DNA of 64,000 nt from Candidatus Borrarchaeum yapensis (GCA_016840515.1 JAEOSF010000011.1:1-64000); one strand, 5' to 3'; positions 25,669-36,376 are shown, counted from the first letter of the stretch. A program made the numbers and translations. Notes: generated from the sequence alone by a model not told the origin.

Positions 25669-27033
25669 ATGCCAAAAGCAATTCCATCAGATAAAGTGTT
25701 AAGACTACTTAATGAGTATATTCAAAAGACAGGGCATATTCCTACACGCCGAGAATTAAGAAAAGTTGGTTTACCAAGTGATAGAACTTATGATAAGTAT
25801 TTTGGAACGTATAACAAAGCCCTTGAATCTTTAGGATACGAACCTAACCAAAAACGATACAAAAAGGACGAATTGATAAAAATCCTTCACGATTATGTCA
25901 AAGAACATGGAAAAGTTCCCTATAAGGAAGATTTTGAAAACGATCCTACACTTCCAAGCGCAATAACCTATGTAAATCATTTTGGTAATTGGACAAAAGC
26001 CTTATTTAAAGCAGGGTTAAGACCGAATAGGATAGACCACGAATTTGACGAACTTCTACAGACATATAAAAATGACCGAAAGAAGAGATTAAGCCTTAAT
26101 ACCATCAGAATTTATCTTATTAGTTTACAAGACCTTTCAAATTTTCTAAAGTCAAAAGAGAAGACTTGGAACGATTTAACTTCAGACGAAATAGTAGACT
26201 ATTTTTCATATTTAAAACAATATGGAAGTTTCTCGAAATTGACCAAAGACGCAAAACCTAATACACCTAACGGTCTCAGGGCGAAAGCGAGAATTATAAG
26301 CGCATTTTTGTCATGGTTAGATAAATATGCGCTCCGTAAGAAGTTAAAACCAATAATAGACTCCTCCGAGATCGCTGAAATTAAAGAAGTGATGCAATCT
26401 CGTAACATTGTTGGTTATCCTGAAGAAACGCCCCGAAGAGCATTAACCAAAGAAGAAATAGATGTCATTAGAAGCATTATAACGAATCCTATTGAGCGAA
26501 ATATCTTTGATTTAGGTCTTAATCTCGGATTGAGAGTTTCTGAATATGAACAAATCACTATGGATATGGTGTTAGGTATGGAAGACGAAAGACGACCACA
26601 CTTAAACGTAAGTGACTCAATACCGAGATATGAACGCGAACATTATATAGAAGTTATCGGTAAAGGCAATAAGAAGCGAATAGTCGTAGTTACAGACGAA
26701 ATGAAACTTTTGATTAAAAAGCAATTAGTTTTAAGAGAACTGAACCGCGTAAAACATGATCGTTTTTTCTTCTCAGTCGGTAAGAAGACTAGAGGACGCC
26801 TCCAAAATTATAAAGTGAACGAGTTATATAAAGATCTTTCTGAAGAAACGGGAATCTATTTCAGAGCGCATGAGTTACGTTATTCGATGGCAGAATTATT
26901 CCAAGAGCGAGGAGTCCCTCAAAATATTGTTTCTCAAAGATTAGGTCATTCAGGCAGTATAACTCAACGTTATTCAAGAGCAAAGCCCATAAAACGCTAT
27001 AAAATAATACAGGAAAAAATTGGGGTCCTTTAA
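25669..27033 (+). CDS. tyrosine recombinase/integrase with N-terminal homing-endonuclease-associated repeats
   Basis: The catalytic domain has all signature residues: Arg289 (LGLRVSEYEQ), Lys332 (GKGNKKR), His401 and Arg404 (HELR), His427 (LGHS) and the nucleophile Tyr435. A SAM-like core-binding domain covers about residues 125-225. Before it, residues 5-60 and 65-120 are two tandem repeats with pattern 'L...Y....G..P....F......P....Y...FG.W..AL...G..P', the repeat often seen in HNH homing endonucleases, where it binds DNA. This fusion is unusual for an integrase. AT-rich flanks hold no att site I can identify. It may be a remnant of an integrated element, or a host recombinase. Confidence 0.85.
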   Translation: MPKAIPSDKVLRLLNEYIQKTGHIPTRRELRKVGLPSDRTYDKYFGTYNKALESLGYEPNQKRYKKDELIKILHDYVKEHGKVPYKEDFENDPTLPSAITYVNHFGNWTKALFKAGLRPNRIDHEFDELLQTYKNDRKKRLSLNTIRIYLISLQDLSNFLKSKEKTWNDLTSDEIVDYFSYLKQYGSFSKLTKDAKPNTPNGLRAKARIISAFLSWLDKYALRKKLKPIIDSSEIAEIKEVMQSRNIVGYPEETPRRALTKEEIDVIRSIITNPIERNIFDLGLNLGLRVSEYEQITMDMVLGMEDERRPHLNVSDSIPRYEREHYIEVIGKGNKKRIVVVTDEMKLLIKKQLVLRELNRVKHDRFFFSVGKKTRGRLQNYKVNELYKDLSEETGIYFRAHELRYSMAELFQERGVPQNIVSQRLGHSGSITQRYSRAKPIKRYKIIQEKIGVL

Positions 27034-27265
27034 TCATTTTTTTCTAAGGATAAAACTAACGAAAAAAGTAAACCAATAAGGTATCGCCCATACATTGAAG
27101 AAATATGGGATGCTACTGCTGGGTTCACTCATTTTTATCACAACGTCTGCATCTAGTATGGTCTGATGTAATAATCAGCTTTGTTTATCCGTCCTAATTA
27201 TCTTTTTTTACTGTTTTGTTGTAATTCAATAATTTCGCTATTTTAAAATAAAAAAAAAGAGGGAT

Positions 27266-28168
27266 TTATCCCTTTATTGCCTTTAAATCGAAGAACCAAA
27301 GCGTAAATGCAATTATTTCTATCGGACTGATAATGGCGTTGATAATAGTGCTAATGACCATGGACACTATTAGTATATCTGTGAGAGAAGCAATAGCACC
27401 ACCAATTGCACCGATAATTCCAGTGATAATAGCAATCACGATTCCTAAGAGAAATGTTAGCCACCATCTTCCTTTAACCAAATGCCAACTTCGCTTTAAC
27501 GATTCTACTGCTCCAGAATCTTCTAACATAATACTCTGGATAGTTACTCTGAAATACGTAGTTATTATTATGATAAGCACTGCCATTATCAAGGCACCGA
27601 GTAAAGCACCAGCTATGATCGCAAGTACATTACCTGTGCCTGCTGACGCAAAGATTATGGCAAAAATGATTCCAATTCCAACTGCTACTATGCCTAGGAT
27701 AATCAATATTATCAATATTGTAGCGCTAAGCAAGGACAGAAATCTTGATAAAGCATGTGAAAAACTATCTTTTAGACTTGGCTCTTCAACTCCTTGATGC
27801 AAATCTGCAGCGTATTTAACAAGCATACCCTCAATTATAAGACCAAAGAATATACTTACGAGTACTGCTACCGCAATTCCTGCAAACATTGTAGGTAAAA
27901 CAGTTTGCCATTGTGTTTCCCAGTCGATCAGTGGTGAAGGTATGTCCGTCACGTAGGATATACCGAGTAAGAAGCCAAGATCAAATCCTACCGCAGCAAG
28001 TGTTCCGAAGATAATTATGGTCGAGATCAGAGAAATTAAGAGATAAGGTAGCATGAAATATGGAAGTTTCCTCGCCCAATAAGTAAAAGTTAACTTAAGC
28101 ACATTGGCAAATCCTAGTTCTTCAGAAGCTCCGCTTTTTGTTTCCTCTATACGTTTCACTCTCCTCAA
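27266..28168 (-). CDS. polytopic membrane protein, six helices
   Basis: Encodes 300 residues with about six long hydrophobic segments. GAVESLKRSWHLVKGRWWLTFLLGIV is the motif of glycerophosphodiesterase-type membrane domains (DUF7847/DUF4013-like), which occur in many prokaryotes without known function. The TTG at 28168 lacks an ideal ribosome site. gaggag lies inside the first codons, so the true start may be a few residues later. Confidence 0.7.
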   Translation of the reverse strand: MRRVKRIEETKSGASEELGFANVLKLTFTYWARKLPYFMLPYLLISLISTIIIFGTLAAVGFDLGFLLGISYVTDIPSPLIDWETQWQTVLPTMFAGIAVAVLVSIFFGLIIEGMLVKYAADLHQGVEEPSLKDSFSHALSRFLSLLSATILIILIILGIVAVGIGIIFAIIFASAGTGNVLAIIAGALLGALIMAVLIIIITTYFRVTIQSIMLEDSGAVESLKRSWHLVKGRWWLTFLLGIVIAIITGIIGAIGGAIASLTDILIVSMVISTIINAIISPIEIIAFTLWFFDLKAIKG

Positions 28169-28341
28169 AACTAACAGAAATTTAGTATAGGCATATTTAC
28201 AGGCTATTTCACTTTGTCTTATATAAAATGTACTCTCTTATATGGAATAAAATAAATGCGAACAGAATATTTTTATTTGACAATGCCTCAAAGAATTCAA
28301 AACGCGTCTTTTTTCTAATCTTTGAATAAAAACTCTGTTAG

Positions 28342-31221
28342 TTAAGGGTTTACTACCGTTTTAGTTATCTTTTGAGGTTTTTCCAAATATTTTTTTAGAT
28401 ATTGTCCAGTATACGATTCTCCAGATTCTCCCACACTTATAATCTCTTCAGGAGTACCCTCTGCTACGATTGTTCCTCCGTCATCTCCACCTTCTGGTCC
28501 AAGGTCAATGATATAATCAGCAGTTTTGATGACATCGAGGTTATGCTCAATTACTATGACTGTGTTGCCTGCATCGGTCAGGCGGTTCAAAACATCCAAA
28601 AGTCTCTTAATGTCATCGAAATGCAGCCCAGTGGTGGGCTCATCAAGAATATAGATGGTCTGCCCTGTAGGTTTCTTCCCAAGTTCCTTTGCTAGTTTAA
28701 CACGCTGCGCCTCGCCACCAGACAAAGTTGGCGCTGGCTGTCCCAACTTAACATACCCCAAGCCCACATCGTAGAGCGTTTGGAGTCTTCTTTTAATTAC
28801 AGGAATGTTCTCAAAGAATTCTAAAGCTTCTTCTACGCTCATAGCCAGCACATCAGAAATATTCTTGCCCTTATACATAATTTCTAAAGTTTCACGCGTG
28901 AATCTTTTACCCTTACAGACTTCACAGGGTACATAGATATCTGGCAGGAAATGCATTTCAATTCTAATGATGCCATGTCCTCTGCAAAATTCACAGCGCC
29001 CGCCTTTGACATTAAATGAAAACCTTCCGGGCTTATATCCTCTAACTCGTGCATCGGGTGTGTTTGCAAATAATTCTCGAATAGGTGTAAATACTCCAGT
29101 ATATGTCGAAGGATTCGATCGAGGTGTCCGTCCAATTGGACTTTGATCTATACGGATTACTTTATCGAGATAATCTACTCCTTCAATTCCGTCATGAACT
29201 CCAGGTCTCTCCTTTGAGCCATAAATTTGTCTGGCAAGCGTTTTATAAAGAATTTCGTTGATTAAAGTTGATTTTCCTGAACCACTAACACCTGTAATAC
29301 AGGTAAAGACATGCAACGGAATTTTAACGTCTATATTTTTCAAGTTAAACTGCTGAGCCCCTTTTATCAATAAATATTCTTCATTTGGTTCTCTTCTTTT
29401 CTGAGGTGTAGCAATTCTTTTTTTTCCGCTCAGATATTGCCCGGTTAAGGAATTCTTATTAGGAAGAATATCTTCTGGAGGACCTTCAGCAACAATTTCA
29501 CCACCATGAAGCCCTGCCCCTGGCCCCATGTCGATTATCCAATCGGCAGAGAGGATTGTTTCTGGATCATGCTCAACAACAAGTACAGTATTACCCAGAT
29601 CTCTCAGACGAAGCAACGTGTTAATAAGTCGAGAACAATCGCGAGCATGGAGACCAATTGTAGGTTCATCAAGCACATACAAGACACCTACGAGAGCACT
29701 TCCAATCTGTGTTGCGAGATGGATTCGTTGTGCTTCTCCAACTGATAATGTGCCTGCTTGGCGATCTAGGGTTAAGTAATCGATTCCAACATTATTTAAG
29801 AATCCTAAACGTTCTTGTATTTCTCTAAGCACTTGATCTGCAATAAGAATTTCACGGTCGGTGAGTTTCTCTCTGAGACTTTCAAAAAACATTGCAGCAC
29901 TCTTTACTGTTAGTTTTGTAACGTCAGCAATATTCCTATCTTGAATTGTAACCGCTAATACTTCAGGACGAAGACGATCGCCATTACAAACCGGGCATGC
30001 TGCGGTACTCATGTATTTCTCAATTTCTTCCCTCATCCAATCAGATCGGGTTTCTCTATATCGTCTTTCTAGATTATTGATGATCCCTTCCCACATGCCA
30101 TTCCAAGCAACCGAGCGATCATATCTCGAAATTTTGAACTTAATCTTTCGACCTTTTGTCCCGTAAAGCAAAATGTGTAACTGTTTTTCCGAAAAATCCT
30201 TGAATGGTGTATCAAGATCAAATCCATACTTTTCTCCTAATGATTTCATCATTTGCACTGTATAGGAGTTTTCATTTGAAGCCGCCACTGGTCCATGAAT
30301 TCCTTCTTCCATAATGGATTTAGTTTTATCAGGAATAACCAAATCAGGATCAATTTCCATTTTGAAACCAAGGCCATCACACTCGGGACATGCGCCATAG
30401 GGCGAGTTAAATGAAAACATTCTGGGATTTAAAATTTCAGGGAAACTTAAATTACACGCAGGGCACGCCAAATCTTCGCTATATGGGATAGTTTCTTTAT
30501 TTTCTACATTATGGATCAGCAACGTGCCACCTGACATCTTTAGTGCAGTTTCAACTGAGTCAGCAAGACGTTTGCGTATGCCAGGTTTTATAACAAGGCG
30601 ATCTACAACAATTTCAATCGAGTGCTTTTTGTTCTTATCAAGTTTAATTTCTTCATCCAGCGACAGAATCTCTCCGTCAACACGTACTCTAACGAAACCT
30701 TCCTTTTTTGCATTCTTGAATACCTTTTCGTGAGTGCCTTTTCTACCACTGACGATTGGAGTGAGGACAAGAATCTTTGTTTCTTTAGGAAGTTTTAGAA
30801 CGTTATTCACCATTTGGTCTACTATTTGCTTTTCAATTAGCTTTCCACATTTTGGGCAGTGTGGGATTCCTATTCTGGCGAATAGGAGCCTTAAATAATC
30901 GTAAATCTCAGTCACAGTACCAACAGTGCTACGAGGATTAGCTGATGCTGGACGTTGTTCAATCGAAATTGCAGGTGAAAGACCATCAATATGATCAACG
31001 TCTGGTTTATCCATTTGTCCAAGAAACTGGCGAGCATACGAGCTTAAAGATTCAATATACCGACGTTGACCTTCGGCGAAGATCGTATCGAATGCCAGAG
31101 AAGATTTTCCACTACCAGAGATTCCCGTAATGACCACAAACTTATCTCTGGGTATCCTAACTGTGATATCCTTGAGATTGTGCATCCTGGCTCCGACTAC
31201 TACAATTTCATTCTTTGGCAA
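28342..31221 (-). CDS. uvrA: excinuclease ABC subunit A
   Basis: DNA-damage sensor of nucleotide excision repair. Both ATPase domains are complete: Walker [10 protein letters not shown] and GVSGSGKST, Walker [11 protein letters not shown] and [10 protein letters not shown]. Zinc modules are visible ([22 protein letters not shown] with CPECDG, and CEFCRGHG with CEVCKGKRF). The second ABC signature is [11 protein letters not shown], while the first reads [11 protein letters not shown], with Val in place of a normally invariant Gly. Length is 959 residues, normal. TTG 31221 follows aaggtg. UvrC is encoded 11 kb away. Uvr genes in archaea are usually regarded as bacterial in origin. Confidence 0.97.
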   Translation of the reverse strand: MPKNEIVVVGARMHNLKDITVRIPRDKFVVITGISGSGKSSLAFDTIFAEGQRRYIESLSSYARQFLGQMDKPDVDHIDGLSPAISIEQRPASANPRSTVGTVTEIYDYLRLLFARIGIPHCPKCGKLIEKQIVDQMVNNVLKLPKETKILVLTPIVSGRKGTHEKVFKNAKKEGFVRVRVDGEILSLDEEIKLDKNKKHSIEIVVDRLVIKPGIRKRLADSVETALKMSGGTLLIHNVENKETIPYSEDLACPACNLSFPEILNPRMFSFNSPYGACPECDGLGFKMEIDPDLVIPDKTKSIMEEGIHGPVAASNENSYTVQMMKSLGEKYGFDLDTPFKDFSEKQLHILLYGTKGRKIKFKISRYDRSVAWNGMWEGIINNLERRYRETRSDWMREEIEKYMSTAACPVCNGDRLRPEVLAVTIQDRNIADVTKLTVKSAAMFFESLREKLTDREILIADQVLREIQERLGFLNNVGIDYLTLDRQAGTLSVGEAQRIHLATQIGSALVGVLYVLDEPTIGLHARDCSRLINTLLRLRDLGNTVLVVEHDPETILSADWIIDMGPGAGLHGGEIVAEGPPEDILPNKNSLTGQYLSGKKRIATPQKRREPNEEYLLIKGAQQFNLKNIDVKIPLHVFTCITGVSGSGKSTLINEILYKTLARQIYGSKERPGVHDGIEGVDYLDKVIRIDQSPIGRTPRSNPSTYTGVFTPIRELFANTPDARVRGYKPGRFSFNVKGGRCEFCRGHGIIRIEMHFLPDIYVPCEVCKGKRFTRETLEIMYKGKNISDVLAMSVEEALEFFENIPVIKRRLQTLYDVGLGYVKLGQPAPTLSGGEAQRVKLAKELGKKPTGQTIYILDEPTTGLHFDDIKRLLDVLNRLTDAGNTVIVIEHNLDVIKTADYIIDLGPEGGDDGGTIVAEGTPEEIISVGESGESYTGQYLKKYLEKPQKITKTVVNP

Positions 31222-31450
31222 ACTTTAGAACACCTTGTTTTCCAGTAGTGAATTCAACGTGTTATTGTAGTTGTGATTTTTAGGTTTTCTCATCTTCACA
31301 TTATGAAGAGAGAGAGGTCACCGAAAGTATTCAAAGACAAAAATACTCTAAAACTAGAAATAGAAAGAAGGATCTTTTAACATGTATATCTGAAATCCAA
31401 TGGTCTATTAAAATCCAAGATAAGCATAATCCGTACAAAAAATGAGTTTG

Positions 31451-32038
31451 CTAGAGACCTAATTTCTCTTTGATTTTTGCCAAGAATATCTTAAAGAATT
31501 CTGCACGTGATTGAGTATAATCAGATCCCTTATCTCTTATTTGTTTAAAATTATCCAAGAAACTGCTAAATCGTCCTAAAAATTTGATTTTTTGGCTCTC
31601 AAGTCTTGTGAAGCCTTCATAATACGCGTTGTTCAGAAAATTCGTGCTTTTGTTCATCATTTTTTTGTATCTTCTAATGGAATCTTTTGGTGAAGTCTCA
31701 AATACTAATATAGCGTCATCTGAAAAATCAAAAAGAAGTCTAAAGTTGTTAGAGTCAATTCGTTGTATATTTTTAAACCCTACTTCATCGCCGAAAGATT
31801 TTATTGCTGCTATGAATCCCGCTGCAAGGGAATCATCTATCATTCCGAGCGCACATTCTTCAGAAGGGTGATCAATACACATGGAATAAACTGGAAGACC
31901 TGTCTTCTCAACCAAAAATATGTGATGTAACGTCAACTCAATCAAATCCCCATTTTTTTTGATGGAAGTAACTCTGAAACAATTTCTTAGTAGAATCTCT
32001 TTAAGTACGAGCAAATATATTAAAGTTACTTTTGTCAC
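31451..32038 (-). CDS. longin/roadblock-like domain protein (tentative)
   Basis: Not firmly identified. Residues about 35-135 follow a longin-like pattern: a strand HHIFLVEKTGLPVYS, then DDSLAAGFIAAIKSFGDEVGF (the 'xxLIxGFLxAIxxF' helix), then IQRIDSNNFRLLFDF and DAILVFETS. Asgard archaea encode many proteins of this type, thought to regulate small GTPases. The C-terminal 60 residues are helical and charged. The GTG start at 32038 adds an N-terminal segment not needed for the domain; a TTG near residue 31 could be the real start. Confidence 0.6.
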   Translation of the reverse strand: MTKVTLIYLLVLKEILLRNCFRVTSIKKNGDLIELTLHHIFLVEKTGLPVYSMCIDHPSEECALGMIDDSLAAGFIAAIKSFGDEVGFKNIQRIDSNNFRLLFDFSDDAILVFETSPKDSIRRYKKMMNKSTNFLNNAYYEGFTRLESQKIKFLGRFSSFLDNFKQIRDKGSDYTQSRAEFFKIFLAKIKEKLGL

Positions 32039-32147
32039 ATAAGGAGATCGTCTGATAGATAATTTCTAGAAATTTATTGTTCACGGATTGCTCTCGCGAT
32101 AATTATAAATTTGAGAGATCTATATTAGGAAAACTTGGTGAGCTGAC

Positions 32148-32567
32148 ATGCCTTCTAGTAAGGTTGTTGTGAAAAAATCTGAATATATCCCAGGCGCTCC
32201 AATGGAGTCACGTCCAGGGGTGAGAGATCTTAAAGTACTATATCCTGAAACTGGTGTAGAAACTAAAACACTCATTATGGGCATTGTTGAAATTGAACCA
32301 AATTCTCATTCTCCGTTACACAGACATAATTGTGAAGAAGTATATTTTGCCCTTCAAGGCAGTGGGACAATTGAATCTGAAGGAGTCAACTATGAATTTG
32401 AGGCTGGAGATGCGATATATAATAAAGAAAACACGAATCACAGAGTATATAATACTAGCAACGAGTTGTTACGGCTCTTGGTTGTTGGAGGCATAATGTT
32501 TGTTGGTTTGGTACCTGATTGGCCAACAAGACGTCCCTATGAAATCTTAGAAGAATCAGGCAAATAG
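32148..32567 (+). CDS. cupin domain protein
   Basis: A single cupin barrel of 139 residues. Metal ligands are in HSPLHRHNCEEVYFALQGSG (His, His, Glu) and the second motif is GDAIYNKENTNHRVYNTS (His). Many such small cupins are isomerases, dioxygenases or binding proteins, and the substrate cannot be deduced. An archaeal promoter-like ataattataaatttg lies near 32099. Confidence 0.85.
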   Translation: MPSSKVVVKKSEYIPGAPMESRPGVRDLKVLYPETGVETKTLIMGIVEIEPNSHSPLHRHNCEEVYFALQGSGTIESEGVNYEFEAGDAIYNKENTNHRVYNTSNELLRLLVVGGIMFVGLVPDWPTRRPYEILEESGK

Positions 32568-32604
32568 CTTATAATTAACTTAAGATATTTCACGAGGCGT
32601 TCTA

Positions 32605-33579
32605 ATGTTTTCAGTGCAGGTGATGGGGAGCGGTTCAGCGAACATACTTCAATATAGAGCAAAAAGCGCAATGGTCGTAAGACTATATTCTGATGACGAT
32701 CAATCTATTGCATTAATTGATTGTGGATCCAAAAACTTACTTTCTCTTAGAAAAGACGATTTTTCAAAAACCCGTCGCATTTTTATCACTCACACGCATT
32801 CAGATCATATTTTATATCTTGGTTGGGTTCTTCGTAAGATTAAAAAAGCTTCTGATAATCCAAAGGTGAAATTGTTTTATCCGCCTGAGAAAGAACGTTT
32901 CTTAAGACTTTTTATCAGAGCTTGTTTTTTAGGAAGGATTCCACAGTTTATAGAATTTCTAAGTGACGATGAAAAAAACCAACTATTTTTTCAATCAGAT
33001 GAAATTAAGAAAATAGATGAAATTCAAAATACCGAAGTTTGGGCATGTAGAGCAGCACATAGAACACCTGCTCTTTGTTACGCCTTCAAAAATCCTAATT
33101 TAAAAATCACATTCCCAGTAGATACCATTGCGGGTTTTCCTTCGATTCAGAAATTAGGACAAAACTCGTGTATTTTCTTTCATGAAAGTACCTTTCCTAA
33201 CAAAAATAAACGATGGGCGAAAAAGAGTATGCATTCTACACCATCTACTGCTGTGATTGATGCTCTAAGAAGCAATTCAAACCATCTTGCATTGACACAT
33301 ATTGCCGATATGCGATTTGGTCACAGATCATTATTTAAAAAGACTCCTAAAGACATTGAAACGACTGAAGAAGCGATATTAAAACAGGCTGCTGAGAGAC
33401 TCACTTTAGAATCAATACCCTTTCAAACAAAAGAATCCACAAAGGCTATTCTAGAATTGAAAAATCATGTGAGGACAATTCTAGTTGTAAGAGATTTAGA
33501 TACATTCGTCTTTAAAAATAAACGACTGCTCGTCAGACGTAACGCTACAAACTTCAGAACTCGATACATACAATATTAA
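32605..33579 (+). CDS. metallo-beta-lactamase-fold hydrolase, RNase Z-like
   Basis: The metal motif FITHTHSDHILYLG (HxHxDH) is present, then HESTF and a later LTHIADMR that supplies the final histidine. The order and the FHESTF motif recall RNase Z and related phosphodiesterases. About 324 residues, with a C-terminal extension. The start ATG 32605 follows gaggcg. A tRNA 3' processing role is plausible, but other MBL-fold enzymes are possible. Confidence 0.78.
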   Translation: MFSVQVMGSGSANILQYRAKSAMVVRLYSDDDQSIALIDCGSKNLLSLRKDDFSKTRRIFITHTHSDHILYLGWVLRKIKKASDNPKVKLFYPPEKERFLRLFIRACFLGRIPQFIEFLSDDEKNQLFFQSDEIKKIDEIQNTEVWACRAAHRTPALCYAFKNPNLKITFPVDTIAGFPSIQKLGQNSCIFFHESTFPNKNKRWAKKSMHSTPSTAVIDALRSNSNHLALTHIADMRFGHRSLFKKTPKDIETTEEAILKQAAERLTLESIPFQTKESTKAILELKNHVRTILVVRDLDTFVFKNKRLLVRRNATNFRTRYIQY

Positions 33580-33670
33580 AGAATAAATACTTTTGATGAA
33601 AGATGATTCTACTTTACTCTATTGCGCAACATTCTATTTGAGTTCTAACTCTTTAAGAATGATAGATTAA

Positions 33671-34018
33671 TTAAAAAGTGATTATGTGTCGACCTTCCTT
33701 CAAATATGTCGTTAACGGTACTCCCATATATTTTACATCGATGCCTAGGTCTTCGAGTTTTGCTGAAACTCCAAAAAGGTCTGAACACTTTTTGCATGCT
33801 TCTAATATCACTCCAGCATCTCTCATTTTTTGTAAGTATTCTTGTAGTTCGACATCAACACTCAATAATTTTGCTGATGGACCCCAAACAATAAAGCGAA
33901 CATCTTCCCACCAATCTTTCAATTTTGAATTCAAAGTGTACATGAAGACCATTTTAAGTGCAACTTCGCGATCTCCACTACTCCAAACTACAACGAGGCT
34001 ATTTTCCCTTTCCGTCAT
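33671..34018 (-). CDS. DsrE/DsrF-like family protein
   Basis: A 115-residue alpha/beta protein with pattern SLVVVWSSGDREVALKMVFMYTLNSKLKDWWEDVRFIVWGPSAKLL, typical of small DsrE-like sulfur-handling proteins. Two cysteines stand in EACKKCSD, near the position of the persulfide cysteine in DsrE relatives, so sulfur carriage is possible. Ribosome site ggag lies eight bases before ATG. Confidence 0.75.
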   Translation of the reverse strand: MTERENSLVVVWSSGDREVALKMVFMYTLNSKLKDWWEDVRFIVWGPSAKLLSVDVELQEYLQKMRDAGVILEACKKCSDLFGVSAKLEDLGIDVKYMGVPLTTYLKEGRHIITF

Positions 34019-34071
34019 TAATTCAACTCCAAGTATTTACAATTTGTTGAATATGATAATTTTTAAGTTAT

Positions 34072-34551
34072 TTATAAAGATTCTATTTTATCTGCGGCCT
34101 GTTTTACTTCAGGTAGCGCTCCAGGCATCGATGCTGACTGCATAATCATCTTTTTATAGCGTTCGAAATGTTTCGCCTTCAGTCCAAATATATCACATAT
34201 ATCTTCTGCCAATTGATCTAAGTTCTGCCTCTTAGATTCAACGATCGACTTTGATATTTCTAATATTGATGGTGCTAACTTTCTTTCTGATTTTGGTGTT
34301 CCAAAACATGTCCTTACAATTTCTTCAGCCTTTTTTTCTGTTGTTGTAGCATATACCTCTATTTTGAGTTGTTGAGATCCAGAAAACATAGGATGAACTA
34401 AAATTATCATTGATCTGTCTAAGGATTTTATTTTGAGACTACCAGTTTCCTCCATTTCATCAATTGTGACTTCAGTTACTGCCTTTAGACTATTTAAACA
34501 CTTATTAATTTCTTCTTGCGTTGAAAATTCGTATTTTAATTCTTTGACCAT
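34072..34551 (-). CDS. hypothetical protein
   Basis: No family recognised. It encodes 159 residues from ATG 34551, which has aaaaaggtga upstream; an in-frame upstream ATG at 34587 is less likely. The first half alternates strands (LKYEF, AVTEVTIDEM, SLKIKSLDR, LKIEVYATT) and the second half is helical. It lies just upstream of the DsrE-like gene on the same strand and may be cotranscribed. Confidence 0.6.
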   Translation of the reverse strand: MVKELKYEFSTQEEINKCLNSLKAVTEVTIDEMEETGSLKIKSLDRSMIILVHPMFSGSQQLKIEVYATTTEKKAEEIVRTCFGTPKSERKLAPSILEISKSIVESKRQNLDQLAEDICDIFGLKAKHFERYKKMIMQSASMPGALPEVKQAADKIESL

Positions 34552-34587
34552 TGCTTTTTCACCTTTTTCGTCCCTTTTGCTTGTCAT

Positions 34588-34634
34588 CCGTCCCCATCAT
34601 CGAAGGCGTAGGACCTCTCGGGCTTACAACCCCT
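34588..34634. other. GC-rich islet, possible decayed IS605 end
   Basis: A 47-base GC-rich stretch (ccccatcatcgaaggcg to cttacaacccctg) stands out from AT-rich flanks in the divergent gap between the genes at 34551 and 34810. It resembles ends of IS605-type elements in composition, but I cannot align it well to the intact element here. Confidence 0.25.
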
Positions 34635-34809
34635 GATTTTAATTAAAAATTTTTTTGACTGTTAAGTTAAACAATTCAAATTCTCCGTTTAATCGAGCTG
34701 TTATTTCCGCCTCCATCAGTTTTTTATAGCGGATTCGTTTAGAATAAGCGTCATAGATTAATACTGTTACATGTTATACATATAGTTAAGCTCTTAAAGG
34801 TGAAAATGA

Positions 34810-36126
34810 ATGAGAAGGAAATATCTAGTTCTTACAATACTGACATTAACACTACTATTCATTGGCGCTATTGTTGTTGAACCAACGACTGCTTCTAGTT
34901 TTTCTGCCACAAAGCATTCTGGTAATATGGAAGTCACATGCTATACGTCTCCTGATTCTAGTTACGATGTCACAATAGATGCGTTGGAAAGTGCAGACGA
35001 GGAAATTGACATATGCATTTACGCCATATCTAATACGTTCCTCCTAAACGCTCTAGTCGACAAAATGAACGAAAACCCCTCCATTATAATTAACGTGATC
35101 GTTTCATACCGTCACGCATCAGGTTTTGAAACCTCAAATACAAGGGGTGCACTCTATTATCTGTCACAAGCGGCAGATGACGCAGGTGCTACAAACGTAA
35201 ATTTGTTTGAGTCTTCAAACACATATGACTTTACTCATGCAAAGTACATTATCATCGATCAAGAAGTTGTACTTGTTCAGAGTGCAAATTGGGCGAAGAC
35301 AAGTGTTCCAAAAGATCCTAGTTACGGCAATCGCGAATGGGGAGTGATGATAAAAAATAATGATGTCGTCAACTACTTTCTACAAGTTTTTAACAACGAT
35401 ATGGGGATAGCTACACCCTACTTTGAAGATGCTGATCATGAAACATCATTTTCAGAAAATGTGTCTTCTGGCAGTTATTCAAAGTCGTTCAGTTCACAGA
35501 AATTTACAGGAAGCATGACCATTCAAACGATCGTTTCACCAGATAACGATGTCTCTGCGATAAAAGCGCTTTTACAGTCCGCCACAAACACGATTTATGT
35601 ACAACAAGCGTATATTAAAACAGAATGGGATGGCAGCTCAGATGAGTTTCTGGATGAACTCGAAGATGCAGTTGATCGTGGTGTCACCGTTAAAGTGATT
35701 ATTGACAAACAACCATCTGGTGCGGCAGATTCTGCAGATCATATGAAATCAAAAGGGATTGAGATTGCATATTCCAGCAGTGTTTTTGAATATTGCCACA
35801 ACAAAGGCGTTATTGTGGACAATTCAATTGTTTTGATCTCAAGTATTAATTGGTCCTATGAAGCAGCTAATGAAAATAGGGAAGCAGGAGTAATTATTTT
35901 TGACACCAACGTAGCAGGGTTTTTCGTCGATGTTTTTGCGTACGACTGGCAAAATGCTGAAATAATCAGCGGTGAATCTTCAATTGATACGTCCCCTGGT
36001 GAAGGCGGTGGTACTGGAGATGGTGGAGATGGCGGCACAGGATTCTGTTTTGGAACTTTGCTTCTTGGACTTATACCCCTTGTTGCGCTGGTAACGATGA
36101 TTGTGCGTAAGAAAAGACGAAACTAG
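34810..36126 (+). CDS. secreted phospholipase D-like protein with C-terminal anchor
   Basis: Has a signal peptide (RRKYLVLTILTLTLLFIGA, likely cut near TTAS) and two PLD domains. Both catalytic HxKx4D motifs are intact: His143-Lys145-Asp150 in THAKYIIID and His330-Lys332-Asp337 in CHNKGVIVD, each followed by the family's SANW/SINW. A Gly-rich linker (residues about 397-412) leads to FCFGTLLLGLIPL and a final helix ending KKRRN. Enzyme faces the outside and may be a phospholipase or nuclease. Start ATG 34810 follows aggtgaaa. Confidence 0.88.
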   Translation: MRRKYLVLTILTLTLLFIGAIVVEPTTASSFSATKHSGNMEVTCYTSPDSSYDVTIDALESADEEIDICIYAISNTFLLNALVDKMNENPSIIINVIVSYRHASGFETSNTRGALYYLSQAADDAGATNVNLFESSNTYDFTHAKYIIIDQEVVLVQSANWAKTSVPKDPSYGNREWGVMIKNNDVVNYFLQVFNNDMGIATPYFEDADHETSFSENVSSGSYSKSFSSQKFTGSMTIQTIVSPDNDVSAIKALLQSATNTIYVQQAYIKTEWDGSSDEFLDELEDAVDRGVTVKVIIDKQPSGAADSADHMKSKGIEIAYSSSVFEYCHNKGVIVDNSIVLISSINWSYEAANENREAGVIIFDTNVAGFFVDVFAYDWQNAEIISGESSIDTSPGEGGGTGDGGDGGTGFCFGTLLLGLIPLVALVTMIVRKKRRN

Positions 36127-36376
36127 AAGACCATCTTTAATTATTTACCCCTATTTTTTATTTCTCTGTATTAGAGGAAGATTTCTTTGCGCAATGTTCA
36201 TATATTGATCTAATTTCCTTTAATTTTTTTGTTTCTGTATCCATGTACAAAATAAAGATGGAAGGCCTTAATATCACAAAGAAATAAAATTGCGTAGAAA
36301 TATCTGAGAAACTTTAAATTCATGACTTCATAAAAAAAATATGATGGATGAACTTTCCAAATGTATAATTTTGTTC

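Noticed and set aside
27333..27797. Plus-strand 154-codon frame over the membrane protein gene
   Set aside because: Antisense shadow; the minus strand encodes regular membrane helices.
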